Of a stretch of DNA of 28,078 bases, positions 15,415 to 22,369 are shown piece after piece. How positions within the stretch are numbered: the stretch's first letter is position 1; each line of letters begins with the position of its first letter. Source of the DNA: CAMQRS01 sp964370645 (GTDB lineage: Bacteria > Bacillota_I > Bacilli_A > Erysipelotrichales > Erysipelotrichaceae); assembly GCA_964370645.1 (NCBI GenBank), contig CAYJJS010000020.1, forward strand, positions 1 through 28,078. Direction: 5' to 3'. The notes under the pieces are model-generated. The model worked only from the letters and a program-made list of their open reading frames with translations, was not told the origin of the DNA and did not search any database. Made by a program: the position numbers and the translations under genes.

Positions 15415-16563
15415 ATGAATCATTTTAATTTTAAAATCCCACAAAACATAGAGTTTGGAGTGGGGAGTTTACAAAAGTTACCACAAATCATAGAAGAGAG
15501 TAAAGCAAAACATGTATTTTTAATCTCAGATAGAGGATTGGAAAGCATTGGAGTTGTGAAAAAAATAGAAGATATTTTAGTCGCAGGAAATGTAAGTTAC
15601 ACATCATACTTAGATGTAGTAGCAAACCCAACGATAGATGTTGTAAATGAAGCAACCGCATTGTATAAAGAATGTAATGCATCATGTATTATTGCACTAG
15701 GTGGAGGAAGTCCAATGGATGTTGCCAAAGCAGTAGGTGTATTAGCTACACATGGTGGAGATATTCGCGAGTATGAAGGACCAAATAAAGTACCAGGGCC
15801 AATCGCACCAATTATTGCGATACCTACAACAGCAGGTACAGGAAGTGAAGTAACGGCTTCATCGGTAATTACCGATGAAGAAAGAAACTATAAATTATCA
15901 GTATTGAGTTTTGAGATGTTACCAAAGTATGCAATTTTAGATCCAGAATTAATTATGAGTGCGCCAGACTTTATTGCAGCAGCTTGTGGAGTGGATGCAT
16001 TAATTCATGCAATGGAAGCATATATTTCAAAACAAGCATCACCATTTACAGATGCAATGGCAGAAAAAGCAATGGAGTTAATTGGTGGAAATTTACGTCG
16101 TTTTGTTGCAAATCGTCAAGATGTAGAAGCAGCGAGTGCAATGATGGCAGGTAGTACGTTTGCAGGAATCGCATTTGCATGGGCAAGATTAGGAAATGTA
16201 CATGCAATGAGTCATCCAGTAAGTGCCTTCTTCCATGTAGCACATGGAGTAGCAAATGCAGTATTGTTACCAACCGTAATGGAATTCAATGCATTAGCAG
16301 ACAATGGAAGATATGAAGTAATGTATAATTACATTCGTGAAGGAAAAGAAGAAGTGAAAAACTTTACCCCACAAATGTTAGTGGAAGAAATTGTGAAATT
16401 AAACGCAGCGATTGGAATCCCAAGTGGACTTGCAGCCGTTGGAGTAAAAGAGGAAGCAATTGAAGATATGGCAAAAGATGCTATGAAGAGTGGAAATGTA
16501 CTTGTAAATCCAAGACAAACAACACTGAAAGATATTGTTGCGCTTTATAAAAAAGCGATGTAA
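15415..16563 (+). CDS. Iron-containing alcohol dehydrogenase, HpfD/DhaT-like aldehyde reductase
   Basis: 382 residues, typical of group III Fe-ADH. Cofactor motif GGGSPMD is at 96-102 and TTAGTGSEVT at 138-147. Metal ligands are D194 and H198 (GVDALIHAMEAY), H263 and H277, matching the D193/H197/H262/H276 set I recall for Klebsiella 1,3-propanediol dehydrogenase. The strip HPVSAFFHVAHG (267-278) differs from the usual H-x-LG-x-x-Y-x-x-PHG: the glycine and the proline before HG are replaced, and an extra histidine (H274) appears near the metal. It would reduce the aldehyde made by the glycyl radical enzyme, e.g. 3-sulfopropionaldehyde to 3-hydroxypropanesulfonate, and regenerate NAD+. AGGAG precedes the ATG. 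Ethanol-type reduction of acetaldehyde is an alternative if the pathway is isethionate cleavage. Confidence 0.92.
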   Translation: MNHFNFKIPQNIEFGVGSLQKLPQIIEESKAKHVFLISDRGLESIGVVKKIEDILVAGNVSYTSYLDVVANPTIDVVNEATALYKECNASCIIALGGGSPMDVAKAVGVLATHGGDIREYEGPNKVPGPIAPIIAIPTTAGTGSEVTASSVITDEERNYKLSVLSFEMLPKYAILDPELIMSAPDFIAAACGVDALIHAMEAYISKQASPFTDAMAEKAMELIGGNLRRFVANRQDVEAASAMMAGSTFAGIAFAWARLGNVHAMSHPVSAFFHVAHGVANAVLLPTVMEFNALADNGRYEVMYNYIREGKEEVKNFTPQMLVEEIVKLNAAIGIPSGLAAVGVKEEAIEDMAKDAMKSGNVLVNPRQTTLKDIVALYKKAM

Positions 16564-16566
16564 ACA

Positions 16567-16602
16567 TTTTATGTAACGTGAGTCACCTCACGTTGCATAA
16601 AA
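16567..16602 (+). other. Long intercistronic hairpin without U-tract
   Basis: TTTTATGTAACGTGAG (16567-16582) pairs with CTCACGTTGCATAAAA (16587-16602) over 16 positions with one U-G pair and a TCAC loop. The 3' flank is AATTTGTC, with no T-run, so the structure begins with Us rather than ending with them. It sits 4 bases after the dehydrogenase stop codon and could protect the 3' end of the upstream message or attenuate the importer gene. Confidence 0.72.
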
Positions 16603-16679
16603 AATTTGTCTTCACTTGTGAAAAGTGTAACAAATACTCCTAGTTCCGTATAGGGAGTGGGGAATGGAGAGAGAATTAT

Positions 16680-18101
16680 ATGAGTATACGAAAACGATAT
16701 TTACACATTTTACTAGGACCAATTATTTTATTCATTACAACACTACTGCTATCTGATATATTAACAGTGCCTGGAGCGCAGGCAGCAGGGATTTTATTTT
16801 GGATGATTTATTGGTGGATGACTCGACCAGTGCATATTGCGATAACAGGGATGCTTCCAGTTATCATGAATGCGATATTGAATATTGTACCAATGATAGA
16901 TTTAACTTCACAATATACATCCGATAGTATTATTTTAATCTTTGGATCAGGGTTATTGACATTACCATGGGCAGCCATTGGGTTGGATCGTCGTTTGGCC
17001 TTAAAGGTCTTATCTTTGATTGGACCATCGATGAAGTCCCAAATTACAGTATGGTTACTTGCGAGTATTGTATTGTCTATGGCAATGCCAAATGTAGCGG
17101 TATGTGCGCTGTTAACTCCGATTGCGATATCCATGCTTCATGCAGCAGGTTATGAAGATGTAAAAACAAGTATACCAGCCGTCCCAATTTTGCTAGCTAT
17201 TTGTTGGGGAGCAGGGATTGGAGGAGCTGGATCACCACTAGGTGGAGCAATGAACTTAGCAGCTATTTCATACATGGAGGCTTTTACAGGAAAAGAATTT
17301 ATGTATATAGATTGGATTGTACGTATGATGCCATATTTCATCTGTGCCGTACTTGTGTTGTGGGTAGGTATGTTGCTTATGCCACTGAAAGTAAAACGAT
17401 TAGAAGGGACTAGAGAGTACTTCAAAACTAGTTATGAAGCACTTGGTCCAATGAAAAGAGATGAAATTATATGCGCCTGCTTATTTATATTAGCAAGTGT
17501 AGGAGCCTTTACAAGGCCTTTGTATGCACATATTGTACCTGCTTTAGCACCAGCGTATTTATTTTTGATTTTAGGAAGTATTTCTTTCTTTCTAACAACG
17601 GCAAAAAAAGAAGCACTATTAAGTTGGGAACAAGCAGAAAAAGGTACGATGTGGGGAATGATGATTTTATTTGGTGGAGGACTTGCGTTAGGACAATTAA
17701 TTAATGGGTCTGGAGCAAGTGCGAAAATTGCAGAGTTAATTTGCAGTGTTTCATTAGATGGAGGATTGACTACCTTAATCGTATTTGTAGTAGCAGCAAG
17801 AATTATATCGGAGCTAACCAATTCAACAACGAGTGCAGCTATCATTATTCCAATCATCTTAGGGTTTACTCAAGAATTAGGATTGAATCCAATACCATAT
17901 TGGTTTATTGTAGTTATGGGATATAATGCAGAATTCATCTTACCAATTAGTGTGAGAGCAATACCAGTGTCTTATGGATTAGATGCGAGTAAGATGTTTA
18001 AAGGTGGAATTGTAATGACTAGTATAAATGTTGTATTAGTGATTATAGTAGGATACATATTATTACATTTTTGGCCTACCTTTAGTGCACCACTATTATA
18101 A
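16680..18101 (+). CDS. DASS/SLC13-like sodium:anion symporter with altered SNT motifs
   Basis: 473 residues with about 11 or 12 membrane helices and the inverted-repeat layout of the divalent anion:Na+ symporter family. In the first repeat the position of the canonical SNT sodium/substrate motif reads PNV (137-139, in SMAMPNVAVCALLTPIA); in the second repeat it reads NST (381-383, in ELTNSTTSAAIIIP). Hairpin segments such as WGAGIGGAGSPLGGAMN (about 176-192) are conserved. The changed motifs suggest a substrate other than a common dicarboxylate. Context points to uptake of the anionic substrate of the glycyl radical enzyme, DHPS being the best guess. GGAGAGAG precedes the ATG. The gene ends in a strong terminator that closes the cluster. 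Confidence 0.85.
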   Translation: MSIRKRYLHILLGPIILFITTLLLSDILTVPGAQAAGILFWMIYWWMTRPVHIAITGMLPVIMNAILNIVPMIDLTSQYTSDSIILIFGSGLLTLPWAAIGLDRRLALKVLSLIGPSMKSQITVWLLASIVLSMAMPNVAVCALLTPIAISMLHAAGYEDVKTSIPAVPILLAICWGAGIGGAGSPLGGAMNLAAISYMEAFTGKEFMYIDWIVRMMPYFICAVLVLWVGMLLMPLKVKRLEGTREYFKTSYEALGPMKRDEIICACLFILASVGAFTRPLYAHIVPALAPAYLFLILGSISFFLTTAKKEALLSWEQAEKGTMWGMMILFGGGLALGQLINGSGASAKIAELICSVSLDGGLTTLIVFVVAARIISELTNSTTSAAIIIPIILGFTQELGLNPIPYWFIVVMGYNAEFILPISVRAIPVSYGLDASKMFKGGIVMTSINVVLVIIVGYILLHFWPTFSAPLL

Positions 18102-18127
18102 AAGTAATGCGAGTCATTACTTTTTTT
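18101..18127 (+). terminator. Terminator closing the glycyl radical cluster
   Basis: AAAGTAATG (18101-18109) pairs with CATTACTTT (18115-18123) around CGAGT, followed by further T to 18127. It begins on the last base of the importer stop codon. Confidence 0.92.
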
Positions 18128-18152
18128 GATATACTGAATGCGTGAGGTAAAT

Positions 18153-18596
18153 ATGATTAGAAAAATGAAATTAGAAGATACACCGACAGTTCTTTCAATG
18201 ATGAAAGAGTTTTATGCATCAGATGCTATTATAGAGAATGTAAGTGAACAAACATTACAAACGAATATTAAAGATTGCATTAGTGAACTACCCTACGTTG
18301 AAGGCTTTGTACTTGAAAAAAATGGATGTGTTATTGGATATACAATGATTGCGAAAAGTTATTCTACGGAATTTGGTGGAATCTGTATTTGGATAGAAGA
18401 TTTGTATATAGAGAAAGAACATCGTGGTAATGGGTATGCGGCTACTTTATTCAAATACATAGAAGAAAGTTATCCACAAGCGGTTCGTTTTCGTTTAGAG
18501 GTAGAACAAGCTAATGTTTCTGCGATTACAGCTTATGAAAAAAATGGATATAAAAATATTGGATATAAACAAATGAGTAAAGTTTGTAAAGCATAG
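18153..18596 (+). CDS. GNAT family N-acetyltransferase
   Basis: 147 residues. Acetyl-CoA-binding motif A is visible as IEDLYIEKEHRGNGYAATL (R-G-x-G-x-A/G), and motif B as AITAYEKNGYKNIGYKQM. This is a standard GNAT fold; the acetylated substrate is not predictable. The ATG at 18153 is preferred over 18138 because GTGAGG lies 5 bases before it. It follows the cluster terminator by about 25 bases, so it is probably not part of the cluster. Confidence 0.88.
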   Translation: MIRKMKLEDTPTVLSMMKEFYASDAIIENVSEQTLQTNIKDCISELPYVEGFVLEKNGCVIGYTMIAKSYSTEFGGICIWIEDLYIEKEHRGNGYAATLFKYIEESYPQAVRFRLEVEQANVSAITAYEKNGYKNIGYKQMSKVCKA

Positions 18597-18604
18597 TACA
18601 TTAC

Positions 18605-18633
18605 TTGCTTTATATTGCGTTCTGCGATTAAAT
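18605..18633 (+). promoter_or_regulatory. Promoter of the glutathione peroxidase gene
   Basis: TTGCTT (18605-18610) and TTAAAT (18628-18633) are separated by exactly 17 bases, between the acetyltransferase stop and the peroxidase start. No PerR-box palindrome is evident. Confidence 0.5.
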
Positions 18634-18658
18634 AAGAGTAGAAAGAGAGGTAGTTTTT

Positions 18659-19210
18659 ATGGATATTTATGAGATAGGCATTCAAAAAAATGATGGAACA
18701 GAAGTTCGATTAGAAGACTATAAAGGAAAAGTCATATTAGTAGTAAATTCAGCAATTCAATGTGGGTTTACTCCGCAATACATCGATTTAAAATTATTTC
18801 ATGAAAAGTATGCAAAAGATGGTTTGGTTATTTTAGATTTTCCATGTAATCAGTTTGGAAAACAATCTCCAGGTAGTGATGAGGAAATACAAGAGTTTTG
18901 CATCAATAAATATTTTTTGCCGTATCAATTATGCAAAAAAGTAGACGTGAATGGTGAACATGCGCATCCGCTATTCACATATTTGAAAAATAAAGTGGGA
19001 TTTACTGGGTTTCAAAAAGAACATGAATTATCAAGTGTTCTTGAAGAGATGTTGTATAAGGAGGATCCTGAATTTTCAAAATCAAATGATATTAAATGGA
19101 ATTTCACAAAGTTTTTGATTTCTCGCAATGGTGAAGTAATTGAGCGCTTTGAACCTGTAGATGCAATGAATACAGTAGAAAATGCGATTGTTAAAGAGTT
19201 GCGTAAATAA
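18659..19210 (+). CDS. Glutathione peroxidase family thiol peroxidase
   Basis: 183 residues, slightly longer than the usual ~160. The peroxidatic cysteine is C35 in NSAIQCGFTPQY, where many relatives read ASKCG. The rest of the catalytic tetrad is present: Q69 in FPCNQFGKQSPG, and W147 and N148 in KWNFTKFL. About 20 extra residues between LKNK and KWNF account for the length. In bacteria without glutathione such proteins usually reduce peroxides with thioredoxin, so in an anaerobe it probably serves oxidative-stress defence. It is a cysteine, not a selenocysteine, enzyme. GAGAGGTAG precedes the ATG. Confidence 0.93.
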   Translation: MDIYEIGIQKNDGTEVRLEDYKGKVILVVNSAIQCGFTPQYIDLKLFHEKYAKDGLVILDFPCNQFGKQSPGSDEEIQEFCINKYFLPYQLCKKVDVNGEHAHPLFTYLKNKVGFTGFQKEHELSSVLEEMLYKEDPEFSKSNDIKWNFTKFLISRNGEVIERFEPVDAMNTVENAIVKELRK

Positions 19211-19250
19211 TTTATGTAGCGAAATAGAGTAGAAGTAAGAGGATTTAATC

Positions 19251-19907
19251 ATGAGTATGAAAAAAATGATTAGCACATGTGTTTTAATATTGTTGCTAAT
19301 AAGTAGTGTAGGTTGTTCTTTATTTTCATCATTTGATGCAAAAGAGTACTTGAATCAAGAAATGAAGTCAACTTATTTAGATGAACACACAGATACCTTT
19401 ATTAAACTTTTAGGTGATGTGTACACAAAGGAAGAATTACAGCAAATGTATGAGAGTGGAGTGCAATTAGAAACAGAATATTTTATTGGATCGTATTTAG
19501 GTTTTGATTTAAGTTTGATGGATGATGATACCAAAATGCGAAGTATTGATTTATATGATCAAATTTATGCACATACAAAATATGAAATTATTGAAGTGAA
19601 ACAAGTGAATCAAAACTATGAAGTGAGTATGTTAGTCTATCCTATAGATATCATACAAACCTCTATAACCGATACGTACTATCAGGAGTTAGAGAGTAGT
19701 GAGAGTGATCTAATAACAATGGATGATGCAACGTTTGCTAATTTTGCAACACAACTAGCACTTGATAAAATTGAACAAAACATTGAAAACATATCTTATT
19801 TAGAAGTGGTTGAAATACTTGTACATATTGAGTATATCGATGGAACATATGTTTTAAACAATGAAGATTGGGCACAAATAGATACGCATGTCATTGCGTA
19901 TGAATAG
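19251..19907 (+). CDS. Predicted lipoprotein, unknown function
   Basis: 218 residues. A type II signal peptide is clear: charged MSMKKM, hydrophobic VLILLLIS, then lipobox SSVGC with the lipidated cysteine at 22. The mature part is acidic, without further membrane helices, with segments such as KEYLNQEMKSTYLDEHTD and TKEELQQMYESGV. The pattern resembles small DUF5105/DUF4878-type surface lipoproteins of Firmicutes, but I cannot assign a family. AGAGG lies upstream; ATG at 19251 or 19257 is possible. It ends at a terminator shared with the convergent DM13 gene. Confidence 0.8.
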   Translation: MSMKKMISTCVLILLLISSVGCSLFSSFDAKEYLNQEMKSTYLDEHTDTFIKLLGDVYTKEELQQMYESGVQLETEYFIGSYLGFDLSLMDDDTKMRSIDLYDQIYAHTKYEIIEVKQVNQNYEVSMLVYPIDIIQTSITDTYYQELESSESDLITMDDATFANFATQLALDKIEQNIENISYLEVVEILVHIEYIDGTYVLNNEDWAQIDTHVIAYE

Positions 19908-19943
19908 AAAAACAAGTTGAGTGATTTATTCAACTTGTTTTTT
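19907..19943. terminator. Bidirectional terminator
   Basis: AACAAGTTGA (19911-19920) pairs with TCAACTTGTT (19930-19939), flanked by AAAA on the left and TTTT on the right, so it can terminate in both directions between two convergent lipoprotein genes. Confidence 0.9.
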
Positions 19944-19945
19944 AC

Positions 19946-20440
19946 TTATTTAAGTGGTGCATCTGCAAAATTTTCACTAAATTGATCACACCAAACAGAG
20001 ATAGCATCATACTCGTTGATGTCTACTGTGCTAGGTAAAATCAATGAGAAGCTTTCGTTATCGTATGTTTTGTTTAATTCGTTACTAATGATTACCTTAT
20101 ATACAAAGTTGCCTTCAGCATCGTAATTACCAAGTGCGATATATGTGTCCGGCGCACCTCCATCATATGTAAAGTTGCTTACTTCTACTGTATTTGTATC
20201 ATATACTTTGATTTCTCCACCTGCATTATGTTCTCCAATAGGAATAGATGCCTGTTTTACAATAATTGGTGCAACCTGAATAGCATCTGATAAGTCCTCA
20301 CTTTCTTCATTTGCATCTATGGTTGCTTGCGTGTCGCTTTCGACTAAGCTTTCACTTTGTTGTTTTTCATCCGTATTTGTACAGGCGCTCATAGCGATTA
20401 CCAATACTGCCATACATAATAAACTTATTATTTTTTTCAT
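19946..20440 (-). CDS. Lipoprotein with a DM13-like domain
   Basis: 164 residues from the ATG at 20440. Signal peptide II is MKKIISLLCMAVLVIAMSAC, with lipidation at C20. An acidic serine-rich spacer follows (about 21-55), then a domain of about 100 residues with DM13 features: the G-G-E-I-K-V-Y start, VEVSNFTYDGGAPDTYIALG, an interior LNKTYDNESFSLILP, and the cysteine in ISVWCDQFSENFADAPL near the end. DM13 domains are proposed redox-active extracellular modules in other organisms; the role here is unknown. The longer reading to 20503 is rejected because AGGAG lies 7 bases before the ATG at 20440. Anchored outside the membrane. Confidence 0.82.
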   Translation of the reverse strand: MKKIISLLCMAVLVIAMSACTNTDEKQQSESLVESDTQATIDANEESEDLSDAIQVAPIIVKQASIPIGEHNAGGEIKVYDTNTVEVSNFTYDGGAPDTYIALGNYDAEGNFVYKVIISNELNKTYDNESFSLILPSTVDINEYDAISVWCDQFSENFADAPLK

Positions 20441-20461
20441 GATTTCACTCCTTATGTATTT

Positions 20462-20470
20462 AGTATAGCA
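20462..20470 (-). promoter_or_regulatory. Extended -10 promoter of the DM13 lipoprotein
   Basis: On the minus strand TGCTATACT is an extended -10 element (TGN plus TATACT) placed about 20 bases before the ATG. The same nine bases precede the exopolyphosphatase gene. Confidence 0.6.
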
Positions 20471-20516
20471 TGAAGAAATAAGAAAGAAAGAATTTATGAC
20501 CATGAAAAGGATTTCA

Positions 20517-20546
20517 TTTACTCATATATATATTGTAGGGTATAAT
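20517..20546 (+). promoter_or_regulatory. Promoter of the cytidylate-kinase-like gene
   Basis: TATAAT at 20541-20546 is perfect; the -35 is weak (TTTACT at 20517-20522, 18-base spacer). Confidence 0.55.
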
Positions 20547-20572
20547 ATAAGTACTTGATGGAGGAAACAGTC

Positions 20573-21199
20573 ATGGCAAATATAATCACAATTAGTAGAA
20601 CTTTTGCAAGTGGAGGAAGAGAAGTCGCAAAACGTTTATCAGATCGTTTAGAGATTGCATATTATGACAAACAGTTGATTCATGAAATCACAAATAATAG
20701 CGGTTTAGATGAATCGTTTGTAGAGGCGTTTGGAGAAGATGGATATCGTCGCAATTATGGATTTACTTATGGGCGATCATTTATCGGATACCAACAATCC
20801 ATAGGAGATATGGTTTTTATTGAACAAATGAAAACAATACGAAAAATTGCTGAAAAACATGCTACAAGTAACACGGATTTTATTATTGTTGGTAGAGGAG
20901 CAGATGATGTGCTAGGTAAAGATAATCCTTTTAAAGTGTTTATTTATTCTTCTAATATGGATGCACGCATCGAACGTTGTAGAAAACGAGAAGAAGGAAT
21001 ATTTACACCAAAACAGTTGGAAAAACAGATTGTGCACATTGATAAGCAAAGGCAAAAAACGTATGAGTATTTCTCATCACATAAATGGGGGGATAAAAAT
21101 GGTTATCACATTCTTATTGATACATCTGTATATTCAATTAAGGATGTTGTGGAAATTATAGTCGTAGCTTATGAAAGATGGAATAAAAACAAAAAATAG
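20573..21199 (+). CDS. Cytidylate kinase-like family protein
   Basis: 208 residues. The N-terminus IITISRTFASGGREVAKRLS is a variant P-loop typical of the cytidylate-kinase-like family (AAA_26, PF13189), followed by YYDKQLIHEIT and an internal FIIVGRGADDVL and RIERCRKREEG lid-like segment. Family members are common in Firmicutes; the true substrate is not established and it need not be CMP. The ATG at 20573 is chosen because GGAGG lies 8 bases before it; upstream TTG/ATG codons at 20555 and 20558 overlap that site. It ends at its own terminator. Confidence 0.88.
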   Translation: MANIITISRTFASGGREVAKRLSDRLEIAYYDKQLIHEITNNSGLDESFVEAFGEDGYRRNYGFTYGRSFIGYQQSIGDMVFIEQMKTIRKIAEKHATSNTDFIIVGRGADDVLGKDNPFKVFIYSSNMDARIERCRKREEGIFTPKQLEKQIVHIDKQRQKTYEYFSSHKWGDKNGYHILIDTSVYSIKDVVEIIVVAYERWNKNKK

Positions 21200-21213
21200 C
21201 TTTTGCTATTTTT
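21192..21213 (+). terminator. Terminator after the cytidylate-kinase-like gene
   Basis: AAAAATAGC (21192-21200) pairs with GCTATTTTT (21205-21213) around a TTTT loop, continuing into further T. It overlaps the stop codon. Confidence 0.85.
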
Positions 21214-21217
21214 TTAT

Positions 21218-21268
21218 TTGCATTTTTTACTGTATTAATGTATCATTGTATTATGTAATTAATACAGT
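21218..21268 (+). promoter_or_regulatory. Promoter with GntR operator, autoregulated ABC operon
   Basis: TTGCAT (21218-21223) and TATCAT (21241-21246) are 17 bases apart. A perfect 11-bp inverted repeat, ACTGTATTAAT (21229-21239) and ATTAATACAGT (21258-21268), brackets the -10. The repeat is placed where a YtrA-type repressor would block RNA polymerase, so the adjacent GntR protein probably controls its own operon. Confidence 0.78.
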
Positions 21269-21282
21269 GAGGAGGGATTTTT

Positions 21283-21651
21283 ATGTCATGGAAATTCACA
21301 AGCAATAAACCTATTTTTCAACAGTTAGTGGAAATGATAACAAATGATATAGTGAGTGGAAAATATGTGTTAGGGCAAAAATTACCTACAGTACGTGATT
21401 TGGCGATGGAAGCAGGGGTAAATCCAAACACATTGCAAAAGGCATTTTCACTTATTGAGCAGACTGGTTTGATTTACACAAAGCGTGGAGAAGGTAGATA
21501 TGTTTGTGAAAATGCTGAAATAGTAAAAACACAGGCATATGATTTATTGTATGTTCGTTGCAAAGAATTTGTGCATTCGATTTCGGCAATGGGGGCTTCT
21601 GATGAAGTCGTTTTAGAAATAGTAGAAACATTATTGAAGGGAGAACAATAA
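21283..21651 (+). CDS. GntR family repressor, YtrA subfamily
   Basis: 122 residues, the short length typical of the YtrA subfamily. A winged helix spans about 10-75: FQQLVEMITNDIVSGKY, then KLPTVRDLAMEAGVNPNTLQ and IYTKRGEGRYV. A short helical dimerisation tail follows, without a large effector domain. It begins an operon with an ABC ATPase (1 base after its stop) and a permease. A perfect inverted repeat upstream is its likely operator. YtrA-type repressors often respond to cell-envelope-active antibiotics; the inducer here is unknown. Confidence 0.92.
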   Translation: MSWKFTSNKPIFQQLVEMITNDIVSGKYVLGQKLPTVRDLAMEAGVNPNTLQKAFSLIEQTGLIYTKRGEGRYVCENAEIVKTQAYDLLYVRCKEFVHSISAMGASDEVVLEIVETLLKGEQ

Positions 21652-21652
21652 T

Positions 21653-22369
21653 ATGAGTTATGTATTAGAATGTAAAGATGTTTATAAGTCATATAAATCG
21701 AATAAAGCATCGCGTTTATATGCATTAAATGGAGTGTCACTACAACTTGAAGGTGGAAAAATTTTAGGTTTACTAGGTCCGAATGGGAGTGGTAAAACAA
21801 CACTTATTAAAGTGATTACAGGATTACTACAAAAAGATCGAGGTGAAGTGTTTGTTAGCGGAAGTGCACTATCAGAGATTAGTAAAGGGCTGATTTCATA
21901 TTTACCGGATAAGAATTTTTTATCACAATCAAAGACTGTGGAAAAACATTTACGTTTTTTTGAAGAATTTTTTGAAGATTTTGATATTCAAAGAGCTTAT
22001 AAAATGCTAGAGGAATTACAAATTGCACCAGATCGTAAAATAAAGACATTATCAAAGGGAACACAAGAAAAAGTAGCGTTAATTTTAATTATGAGTCGTA
22101 GAGCACAGTTGTATATATTGGATGAGCCAATTGCAGCAGTGGATCCAGCGACAAGAGATTATATTTTGAAAACAATATTATCAAACTATGAAACTAATGC
22201 TAGTATCATTATTTCAACACATCTAATTGCAGATGTTGAAAGTATATTGAGTGATGTGCTTTTCATTAAAGATGGACAAGTTATTTTAAGTGATAGTGCA
22301 GAACAAATTCGTGAACGTGAATCTAAAAGTATTGATGAATTATTTAGGGAGGTATACAGATGTTTGTAA
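21653..22369 (+). CDS. ABC transporter ATP-binding protein, YtrB-like
   Basis: 238 residues. Walker A is GPNGSGKTT at 42-50, the signature is degenerate (LSKGTQEK at 133-140 instead of LSGGQ), Walker B is LYILDEP at 153-159, and the switch histidine is H190 in STHL. This is the CcmA/YtrB type, often a two-protein exporter. It overlaps the permease start by 10 bases, so the two are translationally coupled. Probable partner: the following membrane protein. Confidence 0.93.
   Translation: MSYVLECKDVYKSYKSNKASRLYALNGVSLQLEGGKILGLLGPNGSGKTTLIKVITGLLQKDRGEVFVSGSALSEISKGLISYLPDKNFLSQSKTVEKHLRFFEEFFEDFDIQRAYKMLEELQIAPDRKIKTLSKGTQEKVALILIMSRRAQLYILDEPIAAVDPATRDYILKTILSNYETNASIIISTHLIADVESILSDVLFIKDGQVILSDSAEQIRERESKSIDELFREVYRCL

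Noticed and set aside
12041..16563. Glycerol dehydratase plus 1,3-propanediol dehydrogenase (dhaB-dhaT) as the pathway
   Set aside because: The enzyme types fit, but a TauE/SafE exporter and a DASS-like importer in the same operon point to anions; glycerol and propanediol need neither. Kept as the main alternative.
17432..17857. Minus-strand open frame of 141 codons inside the DASS gene
   Set aside because: It is a shadow of the transporter reading frame with no start signal or recognisable domain.
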